From contig CALLZX010000425.1 of NCBI GenBank assembly GCA_937858935.1, positions 1 through 46,845 on the forward strand: a stretch of DNA of 46,845 nucleotides. Direction: 5' to 3'. The notes under the pieces were generated by a model. It saw only the letters and a list, made by a program, of their open reading frames with translations, made no database searches and was not told where the DNA came from. Source of the DNA: an uncultured Ignavibacteriales bacterium. GTDB lineage: Bacteria > Bacteroidota > Ignavibacteria > Ignavibacteriales > Ignavibacteriaceae. Below, piece by piece: positions 23,548 through 32,761 of this stretch (the first letter of the stretch is position 1; each line of letters begins with the position of its first letter). Made by a program: the position numbers and the translations under genes.

Positions 23548-25434
23548 TCAGGATAAACTATTTTTCAAACTTTCTAATTCCTCCCAACGATTATAGAGTT
23601 TTTTGACTTTATCTTTTGCATTTTCGAGTTTAGTATTTAATTCGTTGGTTTGAGCAGCGTATTTTCCAAAAAAATCGGGTGAACTGTATATTTTTTCAAT
23701 TTCTTCTATTTCAGATTCAGCCTGAACAATCTTTCCTTCAATTTGATCGAGTTCCAACGAATCTTTATAACTAAGCTTCTTCTGTTTATTTCTGATTCTG
23801 GAATCTTCAGTAATTTCTTTTGTTTTAAATTCCTTTAAGCTCTGTTCTCGTTTTTTCTTCTTTTCGATATAAAAGTCATATCCGCCTTCACTGTAAAAGA
23901 TTTCTTCATTGCCTTCCAATGCTAAGATTCCATCACAAATGCGATTGAGAAAATATCTATCGTGACTTACTACCACCACACAACCATCAAATGCTAAAAG
24001 AGCTTCTTCAAGTATTCTCAGTGTTGGTAAGTCAAGATCATTTGTTGGTTCATCCAGCATAAGAAAGTTACCACCATTGCACAATATCTTTGCAAGAGTT
24101 AATCGGCTTTTTTCACCACCAGATAATCTTCCCACAAGAGTATTAATTCTATCATCGGTAAAAAGAAATCTTCGTAAATAGGTCCAGATACTTAGCTGCT
24201 GTTTACCAAACCTGACTGTTTCACTTCCATCACCAATAGCTTTTATAACTGTATCATCATCATTTAATAATAATCTGGCCTGATCCACATAATTAAACTG
24301 TGTAGTTTCTCCAACTTCCATTTTGCCCATAGTTGGAGGAATTGAACCAAGAATCATTTTAAGCAAAGTAGTTTTACCAATACCATTCTGGCCAACCACT
24401 CCTATTTTTCTTCCCGGCTCAAAGATAAAATTAAAATTCTTGAATAAGAGTCTTTCACCGAGTTTTACTCCAACATCTTTAAACTCTAAAACTTTTTTAC
24501 CAAGTCTATCTGCAGGAGGAATAATCAACTCAACATCGAGCTCAACTTCATAATCAATTTGCGAAGCAATTTCCTGATAAGTATCAAGCCGACTTTTAGC
24601 TTTAGTTCTTCTTGCTTTTGGTCCGCGTCTTACCCATTCAAGTTCACGTCTCAAGAACATCTGTCTTTTACGCTCTTCAACTTCTTTAATTGCTTGCCGT
24701 TCTGATTTATTAATTAAATATTCTGTGTAGTTGCCTTGATGTGAATAGAATACTCCGGAGGATAATTCAACAATTCTATTTGCAATTCTATCAAGAAAAT
24801 ATCTATCGTGAGTAACGAATATACAGGTTCCATTATATTGAGCTAGAAAATCCTCAAGCCATTCGATTGATTTGGTATCAAGATGGTTTGTAGGTTCATC
24901 CAGAATAAGCAAATCGGGTTTTGATATTAAAGCCCTGCAAAGTGCTACACGTCTTTTTTCTCCGCCGGAAAGTGTTTTAATATCTCTTTCCGCAGCGGGG
25001 GCATCTAAAGAATCAATAAGCATCTTAATTCTTTTCTCAAGATTCCACGAATCAAGTCGTAATATCTTTTCTTCAAGATGATGTTTATGTGCAGCATCAA
25101 ATGAAGTATTTTCATATTCTTTGATGAGATTAAGTTCTAACACCGCTCCATCAAGAATATTCTCATAAACATTCTTGTATTCATCTAAAGTAAATTCTTG
25201 TGAAAGAAATCCAACAATTAGATCTTTTTTCTTGGCAACCTCACCAGAGTCAGCAGGCAGCAATCCAGAAATAATTTTTAAAAATGTTGATTTACCTGCT
25301 CCGTTTCTGCCCACCAATCCAATTCGATCCCCATCGTGAACACTCAATGAGGCTTTATCAAGTATAACTTGCTCACCAAAGTGCACTTCAAGTTCAAGAG
25401 CTGATAAAATAACCTGTGAAACATTATTTGCCAT
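23548..25434 (-). CDS. uup: ABC-F ATPase, Uup-like
   Basis: This is a soluble ABC-F protein with two ABC domains and no membrane segment; this family acts on ribosomes rather than transporting substrates. First domain: Walker A GRNGAGKST, signature LSGGEKRRVAL and Walker B LLILDEPTNHLD. A charged linker follows (RRGPKARRTKAKSRL). The second domain has GQNGIGKTT, LSGGEKSRLTLAK and FLMLDEPTNDLD. A C-terminal coiled coil (about the last 90 residues) points to the Uup branch. The frame is open to an ATG at 25479 with another at 25467. I chose the ATG at 25434 because family similarity begins just after it and none of the three has a good ribosome binding site. Confidence 0.88.
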   Translation of the reverse strand: MANNVSQVILSALELEVHFGEQVILDKASLSVHDGDRIGLVGRNGAGKSTFLKIISGLLPADSGEVAKKKDLIVGFLSQEFTLDEYKNVYENILDGAVLELNLIKEYENTSFDAAHKHHLEEKILRLDSWNLEKRIKMLIDSLDAPAAERDIKTLSGGEKRRVALCRALISKPDLLILDEPTNHLDTKSIEWLEDFLAQYNGTCIFVTHDRYFLDRIANRIVELSSGVFYSHQGNYTEYLINKSERQAIKEVEERKRQMFLRRELEWVRRGPKARRTKAKSRLDTYQEIASQIDYEVELDVELIIPPADRLGKKVLEFKDVGVKLGERLLFKNFNFIFEPGRKIGVVGQNGIGKTTLLKMILGSIPPTMGKMEVGETTQFNYVDQARLLLNDDDTVIKAIGDGSETVRFGKQQLSIWTYLRRFLFTDDRINTLVGRLSGGEKSRLTLAKILCNGGNFLMLDEPTNDLDLPTLRILEEALLAFDGCVVVVSHDRYFLNRICDGILALEGNEEIFYSEGGYDFYIEKKKKREQSLKEFKTKEITEDSRIRNKQKKLSYKDSLELDQIEGKIVQAESEIEEIEKIYSSPDFFGKYAAQTNELNTKLENAKDKVKKLYNRWEELESLKNSLS

Positions 25435-25659
25435 ACCAATTAGTCTTAATTCAAAATTATTATTCATACAAATATACATCCCTGTCTTGAATTTTAATCG
25501 TTATTCAACACAAGATTTGTAAATATAAGATCGTCTGATGATAATTCTGTATTTGATTCCTTGCTTTAGGTAACTGGTGCGAGGAATTATTTTTAATATA
25601 CCGCAAGTTTCCATTCTTAGTTACGTCTAATTAAATAAAATAATCAATATTTTTGGTGT

Positions 25660-26238
25660 ATGCAGGAATCCGAATTAATTAACAGGCTTAGAAATAAAGA
25701 TGAAGAAGCATTCAGAATAATTTTTAATGATAATCAAAAAAAAGTTACTAATGCATGTTATCGTTTAGTTAATGATATTGATATAGCTGAAGATTTAACT
25801 CAGGAAGTGTTCATTAAAGTATTTTCTTCATTTGAGCAGTTTAGGGGAGATTCACAATTATCAACCTGGATATACAGAATTGCAATTACAAAATCGTTAG
25901 ATCATTTAAGAGCACAGAAAAGGAAAAAACGTTTGGCTATTTTAAAATATTTTTCTGGCAATGAAGAAAAACAAATTGAGATAGAGGCTCCTGAGGACCA
26001 ACGTCCGGATGCACTTATGGATAATTCTGAGAGAATGAAAGTATTAAACGACGTACTTAATACATTACCGGAAAATCAAAGGATTGCTTTTTCACTAAGT
26101 AAATATGATGAAATGAGTTCTAAAGAAATTGCTGAAGTATTAGCAACCACTGTTTCTGCAGTTGAATCTCTAATTTATCGGGCAAAAAATAATCTTGAAA
26201 AGAAATTATATAATTATTATCGAAAACAGTTCGATTAA
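25660..26238 (+). CDS. ECF-type RNA polymerase sigma factor
   Basis: The 192-aa protein has the two-domain layout of an ECF sigma factor. Sigma2 spans about residues 20-90 (DIAEDLTQEVFIKVFSSFEQF, then STWIYRIAITKSLDHLRAQ). Sigma4 spans about 125-182 (LPENQRIAFSLSKYDEMSSK precedes the recognition helix TVSAVESLIYRAKNNL). There is no C-terminal extension. It opens a three-gene unit with a small membrane protein and a periplasmic sensor-like protein, an arrangement resembling CnrH-CnrY-CnrX. Such sigma factors usually respond to envelope or metal stress and often activate their own promoter; no self-promoter could be defined here. Confidence 0.92.
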   Translation: MQESELINRLRNKDEEAFRIIFNDNQKKVTNACYRLVNDIDIAEDLTQEVFIKVFSSFEQFRGDSQLSTWIYRIAITKSLDHLRAQKRKKRLAILKYFSGNEEKQIEIEAPEDQRPDALMDNSERMKVLNDVLNTLPENQRIAFSLSKYDEMSSKEIAEVLATTVSAVESLIYRAKNNLEKKLYNYYRKQFD

Positions 26239-26289
26239 TCGCAAAGATTTATAAATAACATCGTCTTATATTTTAAGGTATAATTTTAT

Positions 26290-26634
26290 ATGGATAAAAA
26301 TCAAAAAATATTGGATGAGGTAAAGAAAACCATTTCTTTACTTGATAACGTCAAAAACATTGAGCCAAATCCTTTCTTATACACACGGATTGCGACAAGG
26401 TTGGATGCTGAAGTACATAAACAGATATCTTCATCAAAAGAATTTGCTTTTAGAGTTTTACGACAATTTGTATTTGCAGTATTATTTCTATTTAATGCAT
26501 ATTCTGTTCTCTCATATTTAAGTGATGGAAGTGAAGATGAGCTAACTCGACAAACTTATATCAAAAATATTATTGCAGAATATTCTTTGGATGGTGAAAG
26601 CGATTACGTAACATATTATGAAGATAAGGATTGA
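26290..26634 (+). CDS. Small single-pass membrane protein, putative anti-sigma factor
   Basis: This 114-aa protein has an N-terminal cytoplasmic region of about 60 residues (KILDEVKKTISLLDNVKNIEPNPFLYTRIATRL), one membrane helix (about 55-76, FAFRVLRQFVFAVLFLFNAY) and a short outer tail. The cytoplasmic segment resembles the sigma-binding part of small anti-sigma factors, but the zinc anti-sigma motif HxxxCxxC is absent. Its position between the ECF sigma factor (51 bases upstream) and the Spy/CnrX-like gene (which it overlaps or abuts) is the main argument for an anti-sigma role. Function is inferred, not shown by a diagnostic motif. Confidence 0.62.
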   Translation: MDKNQKILDEVKKTISLLDNVKNIEPNPFLYTRIATRLDAEVHKQISSSKEFAFRVLRQFVFAVLFLFNAYSVLSYLSDGSEDELTRQTYIKNIIAEYSLDGESDYVTYYEDKD

Positions 26635-26636
26635 AA

Positions 26637-27158
26637 ATGGATTGGCTAGCAAAACAAAAAACTTATATTTGGCTTATTGTATTATTAATAATAATAAATC
26701 TTACAACATTAATTATTCTATGGTTTGGACGACCCGGTCAACCACCATTTAATAGGAATGAACGACCTGATACTAATAAATTCTTAAAACTTGAATTAGG
26801 ATTAAGCGATGAGCAGGAAAAAATGTTTACGCAAATTCGGAAGATACATTTTGATTCAACAGGCTCTCTCAATGAAGAATTATGGTTAAAAAGAAGATCA
26901 ATCCAGCAGGAAGCGTTTAAGGAAATTCCGGATACACAGATGGTTAATACTTTAAGTTATGAGATTGGTAAGCTACAGGAAATAAACGAAAAATTTATTT
27001 TCAATCATTTTTTGGAATTAAAAAAAGTATTGAATCGAGAGCAGTTAGTAAAATTTAAAGAGATAATTAGCAAAAAAGAAAAAAATAGACCACAACCATT
27101 TGACGGGGAAAGACAAGGCCCGCCGCCACAAGATGGTATGCCACCACCAGAGCATTAG
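26637..27158 (+). CDS. Membrane-anchored CnrX/Spy-like periplasmic sensor
   Basis: This protein of about 173 aa has one N-terminal anchor helix (about 9-32) and a periplasmic helical domain with the family signature LGLSDEQEKMFTQIRK (about 55-70). A second helix pair follows, with LNREQLVKFKEIISKK. A Pro-rich tail (GPPPQDGMPPPEH) ends it. This fits the CnrX/CpxP/Spy superfamily (heavy-metal sensor or chaperone). I place the start at ATG 26637, since AAGGA (26626-26630) is 6 bases upstream; a TTG at 26631 would overlap the previous stop. No clear metal-binding cluster is seen apart from His residues, including one at the end. Confidence 0.72.
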   Translation: MDWLAKQKTYIWLIVLLIIINLTTLIILWFGRPGQPPFNRNERPDTNKFLKLELGLSDEQEKMFTQIRKIHFDSTGSLNEELWLKRRSIQQEAFKEIPDTQMVNTLSYEIGKLQEINEKFIFNHFLELKKVLNREQLVKFKEIISKKEKNRPQPFDGERQGPPPQDGMPPPEH

Positions 27159-27193
27159 GATCAAATATTATTTAAGAAAACAAGGATTTTACA

Positions 27194-28786
27194 ATGTTTA
27201 AATTTCAAACAATTGGGTATTTTTTTATTGCATTGATATTTTTTGGCATATCGGTAAAATCTTCAGCACAAAATCCTGGAGATAATATTTTTTCAGAAAC
27301 ACAAGTCTTTAACATCAATATTAATTTTTATTATCCTAATTATTGGGATTCATTAGAGTATTACTATAATCTTGGAACGGAAATTTACATCCCAGCAGAT
27401 GTTATAGTTGAAGGAGACACTCTTATAAATGTTGGGGTAAGATTCAAAGGTAATTCATCATACAGTCATCCCAACAATAAAAAATCATTAAGATTAGGTA
27501 TTGATGAATTTGATGGTGCTTTGCGCTGGGATGGATTGAAAGGGGTTCACTTAAACAATTGTTATGGCGATCCAACTTTTATGAGAGAGAAGATTTATCT
27601 GGATTTTTGTAAAGATGCCGGAATAATTGCACCAAGAGCAAATTATGCTAAGGTTTCATTTAACGATACATTATTTGCATTTTATTCACTTATCGAGCAC
27701 GTTGATAAGATTTTTTTAAATACTCGCTTTGGAAATAAAAATGGAGATTTATTTAAAGCAGTTGATGATTTTGGAACAGCGAATTTGGTCTCAGATTTTA
27801 AATGGTACACAGCAGTTGAAGATTCTTATTACAATAGATATGAACTAAAAACAGATGGCTCGCTAACTGCGTATCCGAAACTCATCACTTTACTAGACTC
27901 TTTAAACAATGGGTCAAATGTTGAAACTACTCTGCCCATATTAATAAATCTAAGTAATCTCTACAACTCAGTAGCAGCAGATATTATTTTTGCAAATCTT
28001 GATTCTTACATAAACAGTGGCAGAAATTTTTATTTTTACTTTAATACTGCTACAAACAAAATGGAATGGGTTAAATGGGATGTTGGTTTAAGTTTTGGAG
28101 ATTTTAGCGGTGGTGTATCTAATTTTGAAAACTTAAATGCTAGTTATATTTTAAATTCAAATGAACGTCCTTTGTGGGGAAAAATTTTAAGCAACTCCGT
28201 TTTAAAAAATAACTATTTGTATTCACTTTGCTTATTGAATAAGGATTTTCTGAATACTGCTAATCTCTTTCAGCATATTGATAGTGTTGCAAATACAATT
28301 CGGAGTTTCGTTTATTCCGATACAAGGAAACAATACACAAACAATCAGTTTGAATTGAATATACTTAGTGATTTATCAATTTCCGGAGTTGGTGGAACGA
28401 CAAGAATTCCTGGTTTAAAATCTTTTTTAACTGCACGAAAAACTAGTATAAGCAATCAGTTAGCAACACTTGGTATAGATTGCTCAGGAACGGATTTAGA
28501 GGAAGAAGTTAATCCATTACCTCAGGAATTTATACTTAATCAAAACTATCCAAATCCATTTAATCCAACAACAACTATAAGTTTTTCGATAGGAAAACCG
28601 GAATTCGTAACTCTCAAAGTTTATGATCTTTTAGGCAGAGAGGTTGCTGTGTTGTTTAATAATTATCTTAACCAAGGAAATTATAGATTTGATTTTAATT
28701 CTTCGCCACTTTCAAGTGGAGTGTATTTATACCGTTTACAAACTGAAAGTTTCGATCAAACCAAACAAATGATTTTATTAAAATAG
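27194..28786 (+). CDS. CotH kinase-like protein with T9SS sorting domain
   Basis: This 530-aa exported protein has a signal peptide (1-25, ending SSAQ) and a CotH-like domain (about 50-420). In Bacillus CotH is a secretory protein kinase for spore coat proteins. Motifs include VRFKGNSSYSHPNNKKSLRL near 80-100, LNNCYGDPTFMREKI, and the catalytic-region patterns NLDSYINSGRNFYFYF and WVKWDVGLSFGD. The C-terminal 85 residues (from EFILNQNYPNPFNP) are the T9SS tail with GVYLYRL and a basic end. It starts 35 bases after the sensor gene, so it may be read with the sigma factor unit. Substrate unknown. Confidence 0.85.
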   Translation: MFKFQTIGYFFIALIFFGISVKSSAQNPGDNIFSETQVFNININFYYPNYWDSLEYYYNLGTEIYIPADVIVEGDTLINVGVRFKGNSSYSHPNNKKSLRLGIDEFDGALRWDGLKGVHLNNCYGDPTFMREKIYLDFCKDAGIIAPRANYAKVSFNDTLFAFYSLIEHVDKIFLNTRFGNKNGDLFKAVDDFGTANLVSDFKWYTAVEDSYYNRYELKTDGSLTAYPKLITLLDSLNNGSNVETTLPILINLSNLYNSVAADIIFANLDSYINSGRNFYFYFNTATNKMEWVKWDVGLSFGDFSGGVSNFENLNASYILNSNERPLWGKILSNSVLKNNYLYSLCLLNKDFLNTANLFQHIDSVANTIRSFVYSDTRKQYTNNQFELNILSDLSISGVGGTTRIPGLKSFLTARKTSISNQLATLGIDCSGTDLEEEVNPLPQEFILNQNYPNPFNPTTTISFSIGKPEFVTLKVYDLLGREVAVLFNNYLNQGNYRFDFNSSPLSSGVYLYRLQTESFDQTKQMILLK

Positions 28787-28818
28787 TTCTAATCATTACA
28801 TTATAAAGAAGGGTAAAA

Positions 28819-30612
28819 ATGCGAGGAAATAAACATTCCTACCTTAATACAAAAGTGCTTTTAATAGTTATTGTTCTTCTACTACCAGCATCTATAATAC
28901 CGCAAGCATATAATGGTTACACTTTGTTTAGTCAAAATAATTCACGCTATAGTTATTTAGTGGATATGAGCAACACCATTGTACATAGCTGGAATCATAC
29001 AAAAACCGGTGGTTACTCTTGTTATCTTTTACCTGATGGAGCATTAATGCGTTCAGCTGTATCAAGTAATTCTCAAATCAATGGTGGCGGAGCTACTGGT
29101 ATCGTGCAAAAAATTGCATGGGATGGAAGTTTGTTATGGGAGTATTCTTATAGCAGTTCAACATACCGAACTCATCATGATATAGAACCATTACCTAACG
29201 GAAATGTATTGCTTATTGCCTGGGAAGTTAAAACTGCAGCTCAATGTGTTGCAGCAGGATTAAATCATAGTGCTACATTATGGCCAGATCATATTATAGA
29301 AGTACAGCCTGTTGGCACTAATGGTGGAACAATTGTTTGGAAATGGCATTTCTGGGATCACTTAATACAGGATTATGATGCAACAAAATTAAACTATGGT
29401 GTTGTCGCTCAACATCCTGAATTGTTGGATATTAATGTTGGAAGTACTTCCGGAGATTGGATGCATGTAAATGGAATAAGTTATGATTCTGAAAAAGATC
29501 TTATCGTTTTTTCATCACACAATCTTGATGAATTGTATGTCATTGATCATAGCACAACAACAACAGAAGCTGCAGGCCATACTGGTGGTAATCATGGCAA
29601 GGGGGGAGATCTTCTTTATAGATGGGGGAAACCATCTAATTATGATGCTCCAGGATCGCAAATATTTAATGTTGTTCACAGTGCGATCTGGATACCCGAT
29701 TCTTTACCAGGTGGTGGAAATATAATGGCATTCAACAATCGAGAAGGACAGGGAACTTCAATGGTTGTTGAGATAACTCCTCCAACCGATACAGCAGGAA
29801 GTTTTATTTGGACTTCGGGAACAGCATTTGGTCCGGCACTGCCAATCTGGTCTTACACCGCAAGCGGATTTTATTCAAATCATCTTGGCGGATGCCAAAG
29901 ATTGCCGAATGGAAATACTTTTATTTGTGAAGCTACAAGCGGTTATATGTTTGAAGTTGATGTAAGTGGAAATGTAGTTTGGAGTTATAATCGTGGTGGA
30001 GAAATAGCACGAGCTAATCGATACGGACAAGACTATACTGGATTAATAAGTATTCCTGTTGAGTTAACATCCTTCACTGCTAATTTAGATAAAAATAATA
30101 TCCTGTTAAATTGGATCACTATTACAGAAACAAATAATTCTGGATTTGAGATTCAAAGAAGCATCGATAAATCAAATTTTGTAAAGATAGGATTTTTAAC
30201 TGGTACCGGCACTACAACTGAATTAACAAGATACAGTTATCAGGACAATGATTTAGAAAATGGTAAATACTATTATCGCCTTAAACAACTCGATTTTGAT
30301 GGAACATTTAGCTTTTCTGATGTTATTGAAGTTGAGGTGTATACAAAACTGGATTTTACATTATATCAGAATTATCCCAATCCGTTTAATCCGAATACAA
30401 CTATAAAATATCAAATACCGCTTTCATCAAAAGTAGTGTTAAAGGTATACAACATACTTGGTAAAGAAATTGCAACTTTAGTTAATGAAACAATAGAAGC
30501 TGGAACCCATTCAGTTAACTTTGATGCAAGTTCTATTTCAAGCGGAGTTTATATTTATAAAATAACAAGTGGTCAGTCTGTTCAAACAAAGCGAATGGTA
30601 CTTGTTAAATAA
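28819..30612 (+). CDS. Arylsulfotransferase-like protein with extra beta domain and T9SS tail
   Basis: This 597-aa exported protein resembles bacterial arylsulfotransferase (ASST) propeller enzymes of the Arylsulfotransferase_2 type. Its core (about 30-405) has many conserved His, for example YRTHHDIEPLPNGNVLLIAW, WMHVNGISYD, FSSHNLDELYVIDHS, VHSAIWIPD and NHLGGCQRLPNGN. A fibronectin-like module (about 412-508, starting VELTSFTANLDKNNILLNW) lies before the T9SS tail (YQNYPNPFNPNTTI ... GVYIYKI). ATG at 28819 has AAGGG 7-8 bases upstream. Its paralog at 32762 lacks the extra module. PQQ-independent sulfate transfer between phenols is the known family activity; substrates here are unknown. Confidence 0.8.
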   Translation: MRGNKHSYLNTKVLLIVIVLLLPASIIPQAYNGYTLFSQNNSRYSYLVDMSNTIVHSWNHTKTGGYSCYLLPDGALMRSAVSSNSQINGGGATGIVQKIAWDGSLLWEYSYSSSTYRTHHDIEPLPNGNVLLIAWEVKTAAQCVAAGLNHSATLWPDHIIEVQPVGTNGGTIVWKWHFWDHLIQDYDATKLNYGVVAQHPELLDINVGSTSGDWMHVNGISYDSEKDLIVFSSHNLDELYVIDHSTTTTEAAGHTGGNHGKGGDLLYRWGKPSNYDAPGSQIFNVVHSAIWIPDSLPGGGNIMAFNNREGQGTSMVVEITPPTDTAGSFIWTSGTAFGPALPIWSYTASGFYSNHLGGCQRLPNGNTFICEATSGYMFEVDVSGNVVWSYNRGGEIARANRYGQDYTGLISIPVELTSFTANLDKNNILLNWITITETNNSGFEIQRSIDKSNFVKIGFLTGTGTTTELTRYSYQDNDLENGKYYYRLKQLDFDGTFSFSDVIEVEVYTKLDFTLYQNYPNPFNPNTTIKYQIPLSSKVVLKVYNILGKEIATLVNETIEAGTHSVNFDASSISSGVYIYKITSGQSVQTKRMVLVK

Positions 30613-30626
30613 TTTGAAAGAAATAT

Positions 30627-32753
30627 ATGAAAAACAGTTTAGTAGCGTTCACATTAATTTTATTTGTTAATTTAACTTACTCACAGGATTGGTTTTGGCA
30701 AAATCCATTACCGCAAGGAAACACCATATATTCTACTTTTATGTTATCAGAAAACACTGCTTTCGCGGTGGGGGATGCCGGAACAATTCTAAAATCAATT
30801 GATGGCGCATTAAATTGGGAAAGAATTCCGGCCAATACGGATGCTTCGTTAAAATCAATAAATTTTATTGGTGATAATGGAATAATCGTTGGTGAATTTG
30901 GAGTGATATTAAAAACTACTAATACTGGGGATACTTGGAATTCTGTTTACACAGATTCAAGTATTTCACTTTGGTCAGTTTCCATATATTCATCATCAAA
31001 TGCTTGTGCAGTCGGAGAAAACTTAAGTGGAATTGGAAATGTTATTCTCTGGACAACAGATGGGGGAGTTACATGGGAACCAAAAATCACTAACTCTGAT
31101 TTCGGACTATTCTCGGTAGTTTTATTAAATCAAACAACTGCACTTGTAGCTGGTGCCAGTGAAACCATTTTAAAGACAACAGATAGCGGAACTACCTGGA
31201 CAGAAGTTAATAGCGGTTCGGTTTATAATTTATATGCTCTTGATTTTCCTAGTGATAGTATCGGGTATTGTGTAGGCAATGGTGGAATGATTTTAAAAAC
31301 TACAAACGCCGGTGATAACTGGTCAGCACAAAATAGCGGAAGTTTTAATTGGCTCAGCGATGTTGATTTTCTGGATGATAACGTTGGCTTTGCAGTTGGA
31401 TACAATGGAACCTGTCTGAAAACAACAAATGGCGGAACAGTATGGACTACTCTTACAACAAATACTATCGATTGGCTAAATACTATTTGTGCTTTTAATG
31501 AATACAAAATTTTGAGTTTAGGTGAATTTGGCGAATCAATATTAACTACGGATATGGGAACCAAGTGGGATAAAATTTCAGATGGCAATACAAGTACCAT
31601 GTTTTCAATAAAGTTCTTTAACGAAAATCTAGGATTTGCATCTGGTACAGAAGGTACTTTTTTAAAAACTACTGATGCTGGATTAAACTGGATTACAAAA
31701 ACAACAAATTCTTTTTCCTATTTATCCGATATCGATATAATTGATCGGGATAATATTTTTGTCGCATGTGATGATGGTTCTGTTCTTAGAACTACTGATT
31801 CAGGCGAAACCTGGACACCCTTAAATACAAATAATTTCAATTGGTTACACGCAGTTGAATTTACTTCGCAAGATATTGGATACGCATCAGGTTATTATGG
31901 TACATTAATAAAAACTACTGATGCTGGACTGAATTGGTCTGAGTTAAATAGTGGTACTAATACCATTTTACAAGATTTATTATTTTTGGATACGAATACA
32001 GGTTTTGCAGTTGGTGGAGATGATTATGGTGGTGCAGGAACGATAATAAAAACTACTGATGCTGGTGATACCTGGCAGTTAAAATATTCTGAAGCTGAAC
32101 AAATGATTCGATCAGTTTGTTTTATTGATTCTAATACTGGAATCGCAGTTGGAGGATTAAATACCGGTGCCGGTAGTAAAATTTTAAGAACAACCGATGC
32201 CGGAGAAACCTGGAATAATATTCCGAATGATTCTCAAAATAATTTGTATTCAGTTTATTTCACTTCTTCTTTAATTGGATATGCATGTGGTTATAACGGA
32301 ACAATCATCAAATCCACCGATGCAGGATTAACCTGGACATTACTGAATTCAGGTACAAAGAATATTCTCTATGGAAGTTATTTTACCTCTGATGAGATTG
32401 GTTATGTTACAGGTTTTGGCGGAACAATTTTAAAAACAACTACGGGGGGTGTAACTGGAATTAAATTAATGAATGATTATATGATGCCAAAGGAATATTC
32501 GCTTTTGCAAAACTATCCAAATCCATTCAACCCATCAACCACGATTCAGTTTCAAATTCCTGAACAATCCAATATAAAATTAATTGTTTATGATATTCTT
32601 GGAAAAGAAATTACCAAATTATTAGATGGAGAACTGAAAGCTGGGAATCATACTGTAAGTTTCAATGCATCATCTTTATCAAGCGGAGTATATTTTTATA
32701 GATTAATTACAAACAATGTTTCTATAACAAAACAAATGATTCTAATTAAGTAG
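30627..32753 (+). CDS. YCF48-like double propeller protein (14 repeats) with T9SS tail
   Basis: This 708-aa exported protein has a signal peptide (1-20) and then 14 repeats of about 41-46 residues. Each ends with a motif like TILKTTDAGLTW and carries a G.A.G or GFAVG strand in the middle. Such YCF48/BNR-like blades usually build 7-bladed propellers, so 14 copies suggest two propellers (about residues 25-615). The tail from LLQNYPNPFNPSTTI is a T9SS sorting domain. The DNA repeats, e.g. ACTACTGATGCTGG, are coding. It sits between the two arylsulfotransferase-like genes, 14 and 8 bases away. Likely a surface-binding or scaffold protein; ligand unknown. Confidence 0.82.
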   Translation: MKNSLVAFTLILFVNLTYSQDWFWQNPLPQGNTIYSTFMLSENTAFAVGDAGTILKSIDGALNWERIPANTDASLKSINFIGDNGIIVGEFGVILKTTNTGDTWNSVYTDSSISLWSVSIYSSSNACAVGENLSGIGNVILWTTDGGVTWEPKITNSDFGLFSVVLLNQTTALVAGASETILKTTDSGTTWTEVNSGSVYNLYALDFPSDSIGYCVGNGGMILKTTNAGDNWSAQNSGSFNWLSDVDFLDDNVGFAVGYNGTCLKTTNGGTVWTTLTTNTIDWLNTICAFNEYKILSLGEFGESILTTDMGTKWDKISDGNTSTMFSIKFFNENLGFASGTEGTFLKTTDAGLNWITKTTNSFSYLSDIDIIDRDNIFVACDDGSVLRTTDSGETWTPLNTNNFNWLHAVEFTSQDIGYASGYYGTLIKTTDAGLNWSELNSGTNTILQDLLFLDTNTGFAVGGDDYGGAGTIIKTTDAGDTWQLKYSEAEQMIRSVCFIDSNTGIAVGGLNTGAGSKILRTTDAGETWNNIPNDSQNNLYSVYFTSSLIGYACGYNGTIIKSTDAGLTWTLLNSGTKNILYGSYFTSDEIGYVTGFGGTILKTTTGGVTGIKLMNDYMMPKEYSLLQNYPNPFNPSTTIQFQIPEQSNIKLIVYDILGKEITKLLDGELKAGNHTVSFNASSLSSGVYFYRLITNNVSITKQMILIK

Positions 32754-32761
32754 GAGGCTGA

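Noticed and set aside
31660-32070. Near-identical DNA repeats as a possible CRISPR or tandem repeat array
   Set aside because: The repeats are in frame, variable in length and encode the YCF48 blades; there are no unique spacers of even length.
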